A stretch of DNA of 64,000 bases. It comes from Aspidapion aeneum (Eukaryota > Arthropoda > Insecta > Coleoptera > Brentidae). Of this stretch, positions 22,431-30,935 are shown one piece after another. The stretch is taken from positions 72,719,719 to 72,783,718 of the forward strand of contig OY755046.1 in assembly GCA_963576565.1 (NCBI GenBank). Reading direction: 5' to 3'. The notes under the pieces were generated by a model. It worked only from the letters and a program-made list of their open reading frames with translations. It was not told where the DNA came from and did not search any database. Made by a program: the position numbers and the translations under genes. Each line of letters starts with the position of its first letter. Position 1 is the first letter of the stretch.

Positions 22431-22764
22431 TAACGTAACGTAACGTAACGTAACGTAACGTAACGTAACGTAACGTAACGTAACGTAACGTAACGTAACG
22501 TAACGTAACGTAACGTAACGTAACGTAACGTAACGTAACGTAACGTAACGTAACGTAACGTAAGGTAACGTAACGTAACGTAACGTAACGTAACGTAACG
22601 TAACGTAACGTAACGTAACGTAACGTAACGTAACGTAACGTAACGTAACGTAACGTAACGTAACGTAACGTAACGTAACGTAACGTAACGTAACGTAACG
22701 TAACGTAACGTAACGTAACGTAACGTAACGTAACGTAACGTAACGTAACGTAACGTAACGTAAC
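22431..22764. repeat. (CGTAA)n pentamer array, equal to (TTACG)n, about 67 units
   Basis: It directly abuts the previous array and differs from it at a single position of the unit. One variant unit (GGTAA, about 22564) was seen. On the minus strand the unit is TTACG, also one base from TTAGG. Confidence 0.97.
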
Positions 22765-22833
22765 TTTGTTTATTGTTCGTTGCGTTACATTTTTTGTGTT
22801 CGAGCCACATGGTCGAGGGGTATTTCGGTACTC

Positions 22834-23105
22834 ATTTTTTGTACACCGATTACACTTTCATGCCAAAGATTACACATGATTACAATATTTTACACTTCGG
22901 ATTACAACTATTACACCTAATTTCCCCTGATTACACCTGATTACTCCTGATTACACCTGATTACAACATGATTACACATGATTGCACATGATTTCACATG
23001 ATTACAACATGATTATACATGATTACAACATGATTACACATGATTATACATGATTACAACATGATTGCACATGAGTACAACTAATTACACATGTTTATAA
23101 AATGT
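22834..23105 (+). repeat. Left subterminal GATTACA-type array
   Basis: About twenty imperfect units of 10-13 bp, GATTACACCT or GATTACAACAT, run in one direction. Units are more diverged than in the right array (GATTGCACAT, GATTATACAT, GATTTCACAT). Confidence 0.9.
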
Positions 23106-23873
23106 TAACCACATTATTTGCAGCGGCGCGCCCAGGAATTTATGTCGGCCTTTGACCTAGTGATATGGGTCAGACCCGATATTGTGACGACCAAAAAAAA
23201 AATGGTATGCAGTTCTGTCGCATCGTGACATTGGTTGACTGTGACTACTATTTTTTTTAACAAGACACTATCAGTAGGAAAAAAGTTGCTGAGGTAAATG
23301 GTATACTTTAGTTTGCTTTGCGTTGCTTTGTTGGAATCTATTAACATATTAAACGTTTTTTTAAGGTTTTCATATTATATTTACACAATTGTTTGAGTAC
23401 GCATAAAGCGAGTTTCGAGAATAATTTGAGTTTCTTCATTCATTCCTGAATCACTTCATTTTGGAAAAGGGAAATTGAATATCTTTTGTTAGCAAACCTT
23501 TCTTAGTGTTTCTTGATTTTTTATGGGTTATCGTGAAAAAAACAAATATATTAAAATTCACATTTTAACCATTGGACATTCCAACAAACTGTCAAAGGTA
23601 TTCATCAAGTCTCAGTTTCAATGTTCTCTTGGGATCTTAAGAAAAACAACATATAGGTACTGTTAAAAATACAAACATTTATTTCCTAAACCTGAAAAAA
23701 AAAACATTAAATCTTATTATAAAATTTGTCAAGGTAAATAACATCCAAGAAAACTGAGTAGAAAACGAGGTAGAAAACCTTTTTTTCTTATCTAGATAAA
23801 ACTTTTAATAAGGAAATTCATCCTATGTCAAAGCTCATTTGCTTAAAAATCGAGTAAAAAACTTATTGTCAAA
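23106..23873. other. Interior of the 7.1-kb element, nothing coding recognised
   Basis: AT-rich. AGCGGCGCGCCCAGGAATTT near 23122 resembles the end of a CGGCGCGCCC-type MITE but no partner end was located. Confidence 0.35.
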
Positions 23874-24006
23874 TGCACCAACCAGTTAAGTCGCGGCCCA
23901 GTTTGGTCAAGCGGTTAGAATGTGGCTTGCCGCAACTCGCCCAAATTTGGAAAGTCACATTCTATTCGCTCGACTTAACTGAGCAGCAACTTATCTGGTT
24001 GGTGCA
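23874..24006. mobile_element. 133-bp foldback MITE (TGCACCAACCAG ends)
   Basis: Perfect terminal arms TGCACCAACCAG and CTGGTTGGTGCA. Internal arms TTAAGTCG / CGACTTAA and AGAATGTG / CACATTCT also pair, so most of the element folds. It contains TGGTCAAGCGGTTAGAATG, which resembles a tRNA A box but is not followed by a B box. Confidence 0.75.
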
Positions 24007-24106
24007 ATTGGCCATTAAACTAATACATTTTTGTATAGTACAAAACATTTAGGAGTACATTTTTCCTTAAAGATACCTATATAAAACTTTTATACAGTAA
24101 CTATAA

Positions 24107-24291
24107 AGCCCATCACACAGAGAAACGCATAGTGCATAGCATAGCATAGCATAAGCTCTAGCCAATCAAAAAGTTCAACGTTCTGGAAATTCCTATGTAA
24201 AACCAATATGGCGTCTTCAGGGAGATCGCTGATTGGCTAGAGCTTATGCTATGCTATGCTATGCACTATGCGTTTCTCTGTGTGATGGGCT
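24107..24291. mobile_element. PIF/Harbinger-type MITE, 185 bp, TAA target duplication
   Basis: Arms of about 62 bp are almost perfect, beginning AGCCCATCACACAGAGAAAC. TAA lies on both sides (24104-24106 and 24292-24294), the TWA-type 3-bp duplication of PIF/Harbinger elements. The arms include GCATAGCATAGCATAGCATA. High arm identity suggests recent activity. Confidence 0.85.
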
Positions 24292-24318
24292 TAAGCTTAA
24301 AACAAAATAAAATCTTAA

Positions 24319-24762
24319 AGGGCAGTTCACCAATATTACAAGTTGGGCTTAATAGATGTCAAACAAATGTTTACGGTTAATGGTGAGTTTATTTTTTCCT
24401 ACGAAGCCTCGTGAATGAGATACAAGTACGTTTGTACTACGTGAAGTGCACACTTAATCCAAGTATCTGTGTAGATATTTTGTCAAAAGATATAGCCTAA
24501 AAAATTACAGTGATTTTTTTCCATAGACCGAGTCTTTCAAGTGTCAGACGGTAAACTGAAAGACGGTAAACTAAAAAACAGGAAAATATACCAAGTAGTT
24601 AAATTTTAAAATTGAGAGGAATGAATGAGCAGGGCACGTGGCACAAATGTGCTTATATCCCATTAACAAGGCTTCATAAAGAAAAATGAAGATCACCAGC
24701 ATTCGTAAAGTTTTTTTTGCGATCGATTACGCCCAACTTGTTATTTTGGTGAACTGCTTCTT
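24319..24762. mobile_element. Probable PIF/Harbinger-type MITE (GCAGTTCACCAA ends)
   Basis: GGGCAGTTCACCAATATTAC near 24320 is mirrored by GTTATTTTGGTGAACTGC near 24740-24757, and CAAGTTGGGC by GCCCAACTTG. TAA occurs at both borders but the very ends differ by one or two bases. Non-coding interior. Confidence 0.65.
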
Positions 24763-25200
24763 TAACTAATAAATTTGTTAAATTACCTAACATTAGGAAC
24801 ACATTTTTTTTTCTTATAGGTAACTAGGTAATACTTTTTAATATAGTAACTAGCCTTAAAGAAATTAAGTCTACAACAAAGCTTATTAGGTTAAAAACTG
24901 ACTTAGACTTAAACACAAAAGGTCATTTGGTTTAAGTTCGAATTAAAAACTAAATAATCTTTCATTCTTACATTACATTTGTTAAAGTACAAAATATCAA
25001 AGCACCCTATTTCTGGAGCAAGAGGGAACAATTGGAAAGCTCATCGATTTTTGTCGCTTTCACATTTAAATTATTCTGGCGTATCAAGCTCTAAAAAAAT
25101 CATTATTATCATCTAAATCCCAGGCTTTAAGTTTATATCTAATAATACTTATCTGATTGCGTAATAAATTATTTAATAACTTAGTTCCTTACCTCACTAA

Positions 25201-25303
25201 GGGCCGTATTCATAGTCATTCCAAAGACTTCTTCCTTTGGGCAACGCAAATTCTTCTGGCAAAGGAAGGAAGGAGCCTTGTGGAACGACTATGCATACCG
25301 CCC
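25201..25303. mobile_element. PIF/Harbinger-type MITE, 103 bp, TAA target duplication
   Basis: Ends GGGCCGTATTCATAGTCATT and the complement of GGGCGGTATGCATAGTCGTT. TAA at 25198-25200 and 25304-25306. GGG-starting ends plus TAA are typical of the superfamily. Confidence 0.85.
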
Positions 25304-25773
25304 TAATAAAATACAAGTTCCCGTATGCAAAAACCAAAAAATTTCCCAATTAAGCTTTAATCACGATTAAATGCTAATTGGTGTTTAGAATGGGCTATTT
25401 TGTTATTACGATTTTTATTTGGTAACACATATAACTATGAAATACGATAATAGCCCTAGGATCGCAAAATATGTAGCAATAATAACTTTGAAAAACAAAT
25501 TCCTTAAAATTTTGGATTTTTGTATATTTTAAATATAAGAAAATAATTATTTTTGATACTGTTGCGATGATATGAGGAAAATAAAAGTACCTATAGTTCT
25601 AATGTAGTAGAGTATGAAGTACTCTGCTTTAAAAAAGAATACTGTACTCACGAAAGTATAAATGGTCACACTAACTATACTGAATCTAGCAAAAAAACCC
25701 AGGGAGAAAAAACCCGGATAAAACTACCGAAAAAAAACCCATGGAATAATCTATTGTTGCATAATTATTATAA
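25304..25773. other. Interior of the 7.1-kb element, nothing coding recognised
   Basis: AT-rich. At 25690-25750 it contains AAAAAACCC words mirrored by GGGGTTTT words at about 26170-26210, so the Helitron end at 25774-26090 may sit in an older inverted-repeat element. Confidence 0.35.
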
Positions 25774-26090
25774 TCTATACATATAATAAATCTCTAGAGG
25801 GGTCAGTTCTGTACATTAAATATATTTTTTTTTTAATTTTTGTTGTGGGCTTCTAAACAGACCGACCATATAGATACCAAAAATACAATTTTTAGAACTT
25901 TTGTTTGTGCAAAAACTACTGGATCGATTAAAATCAGACTTTTACTACTGGATTCCTTGGGCACCTGGGCAGGACATAGGCTTTATTTCATTAAAATCGG
26001 TTTACAGTAACAAAAGTTATCATCATTTAAATCAAAGAAAAGGGGAAAAATGGGTAAAACCGCAGGCGAAGCTGCGGAGTATTCATCTGG
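25774..26090 (+). mobile_element. Non-autonomous Helitron, 317 bp
   Basis: The 5' end TCTATACATATAATAAATC follows an A. The 3' end has a hairpin CCGCAG-GCGAAG-CTGCGG (26060-26077), nine bases, then CTGG followed by T (26087-26091). A 5' TC, a 3' CTRR preceded by a short hairpin, and insertion between A and T are the Helitron signature. There is no inverted terminus and no target duplication, as expected. Replication protein and helicase are absent. Confidence 0.65.
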
Positions 26091-26585
26091 TAAAAAATAA
26101 GTTAAAATACATCAAAATCTGAAAATGTTGGGTTGGGTAGAGTTTGGGTTAGCTATAATAACTTTTTCTTGTTTTTTTTTCGGGGGTTTTCTTGCCGGTT
26201 TTTTTTATAGATTCAATTCGATATAACATACCAACAATAAATATTCTACTGTGGAAAAATTACCTAGCTCTTTTACAGGTAAGTAAAAATATTATTTCTT
26301 ATTAAGCGAGTTATTAAGTGTATTTAACATTGGCTTTTACCTTCCACAAAGTTACACAAGCGGCCCTTCCTTTGACCGTTGTTTATATTAAACACCTATA
26401 ACATCCATTTATGTTGTGACATGCACAATAAATGACTTGATCTGCACTGCACTAAAATACCTAGTTCGGTATTCAAATAAGCCTCGTTTTTTTTCGACAC
26501 TTTCCGGAATGTGGGCTGGTATCATAGAGTGCCGAAGTTGTTAAGGTAATCTTTGCTGGTATGTTGTCATGTTCTCATGGCTACT
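26091..26585. other. Interior of the 7.1-kb element, nothing coding recognised
   Basis: AT-rich, apart from the inverted GGGGTTTT words noted for the stretch before the Helitron end. No ORF of interest. Confidence 0.35.
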
Positions 26586-27348
26586 CTGCCGTCCAAAGGA
26601 AGAACGCAGTAAGTCGACTTGCATTTTTAAGATTTTTTGATGCAGTTTTAAATTTTGCATCTATCAAAAAAACGTTTTTAAAGAAATTTGTTTTTTTTGC
26701 AAAAAAAAACAACTTTTTAGTTTGCTGTAAGTCGTAAATTCTTTCCAAAAAATGTATGAAAAACTGAGGTAGAATGCAGTAATGTAAATAAAATGCGTAC
26801 TTGTCAAAATTGGTCAAAACTTATACCAGTGTCGGTCACAGCTTTTGTGAAAGGGGGGGGGGGGCGGTTTAAAAATGGTACAGGCTCGGTCAATGCAGAT
26901 CTAATAGTACCTAATCAGATTTTGAGTTGTCCGTTTATCTTAAATTTGTGAATAAAAATACGTGCTAAATGCGCCGCAGGCGAAAATTTTGATAAAATTA
27001 TACTAAAAATTGCATTTTTTAAATGTTTCATAATTAAAATTGTATACAGAATGGTTTTCAATAGCGCCGCAGGCGAAAATTTTTGCAATTTGGGCGGACA
27101 GTTGTTGTGTTATTTGTTAACTTGGTATTAAGTGGCTTGAAAAGGGGGGGGGGGGCGATCGCGGTATTAAGTGGCTTGAAAAGGGGGGGGCCCCCTGTGA
27201 CCGCCACTGCTTATACCAAAAAGTTTGCTTTTTTTCAGTTGATACTTAAGTGTTAATCATAAAAACTGCAAAACCAAAAATCGTTTTTTGTTTTGTTTTT
27301 CTCAAAACGAGGTTTCTCGACTTACTGCATTCTTCCTTTGGACGGCAG
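26586..27348. mobile_element. TIR element (CTGCCGTCCAAAGG ends) carrying a nested hAT MITE
   Basis: CTGCCGTCCAAAGGAAGAAC at 26586 is mirrored by TTCTTCCTTTGGACGGCAG ending at 27348. TACT is present on both sides (26582-26585, 27349-27352). Removal of the hAT insert at 26827-27209 leaves a palindromic element of about 380 bp. Family not assigned. Confidence 0.78.
26827..27209. mobile_element. hAT MITE (CAGTGTCGGTCACAG / CTGTGACCGCCACTG)
   Basis: CTTATAC lies at 26820-26826 and 27210-27216, a 7-8 bp duplication. The ends are inverted and of the CAGTGGCGG class. The interior carries several long G runs near both ends and two copies of GCGCCGCAGGCGAAAATTTT. Confidence 0.82.
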
Positions 27349-27377
27349 TACTACTACTACTACTACTACTACTACCA

Positions 27378-27418
<41 letters not shown>
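27349..27418. repeat. (TAC)n microsatellite
   Basis: About 23 units with two CAC variants, directly abutting the right end of the TIR element. Confidence 0.95.
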
Positions 27419-28451
27419 GATTTATTGTTGATAGTTACACCTTATATTTTAAAGACAAATCGTCTTTTTAAATTATATTATTTAAAAAAAACTTCTTTCT
27501 ATGTTTTTCAACTATAATTTATAAAAATCAAATTTCAATTAATTTTGGCACTAAAGATGACTGGATTAAAAGTGCGAGTCCACTCTTCCGCCACCCAAAC
27601 AATACAAATAATGAGCCGCCGTGCCTGGCACAAATTTTGCTCTAATTTTCCTATATACGCAATGTTAAAGGCGCGCTTTTCGCCCCATCTTTGTCGTTTA
27701 CATTGGCTGCGGGTAAAACCTATCTCTTTTTAGCCGAGCCAGCCTGAAATTGGCACAGAGTTAGTCGTTCGCAGGTCCGTCGCTTTGAATCGGAAATACA
27801 CGATCGCCTAAGTCGGGATAACCATGGTAATGTAATGATGAAGATAAAAAGAAAATTACAAAATAAAGGGAAACAAAATTTTAAAGACCAAAAAGTATTT
27901 TTTTTTTGCAGAAAAATAAGGTAGTGCCATGGCACCGTGGCACTACCTCACGAGCCGCCACTGACTGGATAATGAGCAAAAACCGGCATACTTCAACGCA
28001 TTCCTTTAGTTATTATCTGTGGATCTCTACTAAGGACCCTGATCCTGAGGCAAGCTCTAAAAGAAGCAAAGCCTGACATTACTTTAAAAGTTTGAGTTGT
28101 CATTTTTGATTTGTTTTCCTCGATTTGGTCATCGGCGACTTGACTTGTCCTATATTTTTTTACTAATTTCGGATATAAAATGGGACACACAAGTACAATG
28201 TGACACACCCAGGCAAGCAAACACACAAGGAATCGAATTTAAACTTCCACTTTCTTTACCACTACCATAGGACTATTTAAACAAAAGGTTAATTTAAATC
28301 GTTTGACAAGAAAACAAACTATTGAAAATAATAACGAGCCGCCAATGATAAGAGCGAGGAAAAAAAAGTCAAAAATGAACGAGCTTGCTCTAGGATCAGG
28401 GTACTTAATCTCTCCGCATTTTTAATCTGGCAAAAACCGATTGACATCATA
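27419..28451. other. Interior of the 7.1-kb element with single hAT-type ends
   Basis: ACGAGCCGCCACTG ends at 27963 and ACGAGCCGCCAATG near 28349 look like right ends of CAGTGGCGG-class hAT elements. ACTGGAT follows the first and also occurs at 27560, hinting at a duplication, but no matching left end was found. A hairpin AGTGCCATGG/CCGTGGCACT lies at 27923-27944. No gene recognised. Confidence 0.4.
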
Positions 28452-29298
28452 CCCAGACAGCACACGTCGTCCAATGGACGTCCAGTTTAAGTCCATCCCA
28501 GGTCCAGGACGTCCAGGACATTAAATGGACGTCCATTGGACGTCCAAATTCGGACAAACCAATGGACATGGTATGATCGTACAATGGACGTCCATTATAA
28601 TTTAGTCAACTGTTTTTTTTTAATATATCTGTTTTTTCTATCGAAAATAATATGTAGACCTTCATTAAAAGCAGAGATTACGTTTAGGGGTTTTTAAATT
28701 TTCGTCTCAATTTTTTTTTTACTTTTATTTATGAAACATTATTTCTATCAAATTTTGACCCCCCTCGCCCTTGAAACATTTTAAACTTCCCCTACCACCC
28801 ACCAGCATTAATATTTTGGTTGAAACACAAACCTGTTAACAGGTTTGTGGGTTGAAAAAAAAAATAAAGTTCGATGTACATGACCGGAAACTCACTTTAC
28901 AGGTCTCCACAGATTTACAGGTCTCGCCTGCGGCAAGCCCTGTAAACATTCTGTGTCTACCTGTAAAGTTCCATTTTCCGGTCTAGTAACGTAAATACCT
29001 ATTGGACTCTTGGTTCTTTTAGGATGGCAGATATGCATTTTTACAATCCATGGATTGCTGCAGTAATGTAAAACTACAATACAAAGGATGTCCAGTGGAT
29101 GTCCAATGGACGTCCAATGGACGTCCCTTTATGTCCAGAAATGGACGTCCATTGAACGGACAAAAGTGTCCAATATGTATCGTCCATTGGACGTCCATTG
29201 GACGTCCACTGCTGTGTTATGGACTAACAATGGACGTCCAGAATGTCCAGACATGGACGGTAATTGGACGTCCATTGGACGTTTTTGTGCTGTCTGGG
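28452..29298. mobile_element. TIR element built of TGGACGTCCA palindromes, TA target duplication
   Basis: Perfect 12-bp ends CCCAGACAGCAC and GTGCTGTCTGGG are flanked by TA (28450-28451, 29299-29300). Both subterminal regions (28466-28592 and 29086-29285) contain many copies of the self-complementary 10-mer TGGACGTCCA or ATGGACGTCC. The middle contains a hairpin (ACAAACCTGTTAACAGGTTTG, 28829-28849) and a second foldback (GACCGGAAA...TTTCCGGTC, about 28883-28983). The Trp-Thr-Ser/Gly-Arg-Pro ORFs are artefacts of the motif. Confidence 0.8.
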
Positions 29299-29671
29299 TA
29301 GCATAGCTAGGAGCAGAGCACACATGCTTAAAGGTCAAATCATGCTCGCAACTTAGATCAACTTAATACAAAGTGCGCAGATTTTTTACCGCATAAAAAA
29401 TCTCGGCTTGCTGTCTTATGAGTATGAATTGACCCTAAGGGTGTTATGAAATTTCTAGATTAGTTTTACATACAAAAGCAAATAATTGCATGCAAGTTTC
29501 TTCTATTGTTTTATTCGAATGTTACTTACCCTTCAATAAACATTTCACTCTTTGACCCTACCGTCGCGTCGGCTAAGGTTCACACATAAAAAATAAATCT
29601 TAAAATAAACACTTTAATTGCGCATGACTGTACGCATGCGCAATAACCAAAATTTTCAAAAATTGCCACTT

Positions 29672-29860
29672 GATTACAACATGATTACAACTTGATTACA
29701 CCTGATTACACCTGATTACACCTGATTACACCTGATTACACCTGATTACACCTGATTACACCTGATTGCAACTTGATTACAACTGATTACAACTGATTAC
29801 AACTGATTACAACTGATTACGCCTGATTACACCTGATTACACCTGATTACAACTTGCCTG
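29672..29860 (+). repeat. Right subterminal GATTACA-type array
   Basis: About seventeen units, many identical (CTGATTACAC or CTGATTACAA). More homogeneous than the left array and in the same strand orientation. Confidence 0.92.
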
Positions 29861-29900
29861 TACACCAAATTACACCACCGAAATACCCCTCGCACATGGT

Positions 29901-30935
29901 ATTTTGTTTTTCGTATCGTGATGATATCATATTGTTGATTGATTTATTGATTTCCTCATATACAATCAAATCAATTTTGATTCTTCGGCCTTTAAAAGGG
30001 TAAAATCATTAACTAAAAAAAACTTTCACTAAGTACCTAGAATCTACTTACTAATATTGATTTATTACAAAAAAAAAACAGCCCGGGGACCCCCCAAACC
30101 TAGGATTGTTTTAGATATTTTCCATATATTTCCTGAAAAAATAAATAAATAAAAGCGCATAAAATACGACATCATGAGGCCTCGGGCCCTCCTCCCCCAG
30201 AGGCCTCGGGCCTCCCCCAAGACAAATTGTTGGGTGCGCCACTGATTGTTATTATGTAATATAATTTTTTTTCTGTGGAAAATAACATTTAACGACCAAT
30301 TTGCCTTTTGTTTTGATTTATTTAAGCAAAAAAACAAAAACAACAAAAATAACTGTCAGTTCTTAACTTAATTATCATCATTTAAAGGGCAGAAATGGAC
30401 CAATCGAGCAATTTTACCGAAAATGGCCGAAATCCGGGGAAAAGGACACTATATTAAATTGGGGCCATCAAACAACTGTAAGGGACCTCAGAAATTGGCT
30501 TTTCTCGGTTTGTAATCACCGACGACCTGAAGGCATTGAGTTGAATTCAAGGGTTCGGCAAATAATCTAAACGTTTTAACATACCTTAAAGTTTAATTTT
30601 AAAATGGTGGTCAAATATTCTTATTTGTATAAGAAGCCATGTTTTAGTCTACATATAAAAAATTGACTGGGAAAACGGCATAAGAAACCCGCGTCTGGAT
30701 CCACATTATGTGCCTTGTATAATTTAATAGCGATATGTTACGTCGCATACTAATTGTGAAAAATAGAAAGAAAAGACGATATGTCTATGGAATTCGACAG
30801 TACACAGAATCTGGGACCTGGTTGTGAAGCGAGTAAAGCTGCAATACGAGGGACGATCCAAAAAATACTGCCAAAGAAAATATTTGTTTATTTTAAATAC
30901 CGATATAGGAAATAATAGTTTCGATTCTCCGGGGA
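29901..30935. other. AT-rich stretch; one hAT-type end at 30244
   Basis: About 30075-30244, read on the minus strand, starts CAGTGGCGCACCCAACAATT and continues with G-rich GGGGGAGGCCCGAGGCC, a hAT MITE end of the CAGTGGCG class. The partner end was not found. The rest shows no gene. Confidence 0.45.

Larger units (their letters stand above)
22814..29892. mobile_element. 7.1-kb TIR element with perfect 8-bp target duplication and GATTACA-type subterminal arrays
   Basis: Inverted ends CGAGGGGTATTTCGGT (22814-22829) and its exact complement (29877-29892) are flanked by CACATGGT on both sides (22806-22813 and 29893-29900). Just inside each end lies an array of TGATTACACC/TGATTACAAC words (22834-23105 and 29672-29860), in the same, not inverted, orientation. 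An 8-bp duplication fits hAT or P superfamilies, but the TIR does not start with the usual hAT CA, so the family is open. No transposase was found. The interior holds at least eight nested small elements (four annotated between 23.8 and 25.3 kb, a Helitron end, two nested hAT-type elements, and the TGGACGTCCA element). Confidence 0.85.

Noticed and set aside
22009..22810. ORFs of Met-Leu-Cys-Tyr-Val and Thr-Leu-Arg-Tyr-Val repeats (128-254 aa)
   Set aside because: Translations of the pentamer arrays; they start and stop with the repeat.
23893..23966. tRNA-Leu-like A box (TGGTCAAGCGGTTAGAATG)
   Set aside because: No B box follows and the surrounding bases form the arms of a foldback MITE.
29050..29338. 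ORFs with repeated Val-Gln-Trp-Thr-Ser and Gly-Arg-Pro-Leu words
   Set aside because: They are produced by the repeated self-complementary TGGACGTCCA motif, which reads similarly on both strands.
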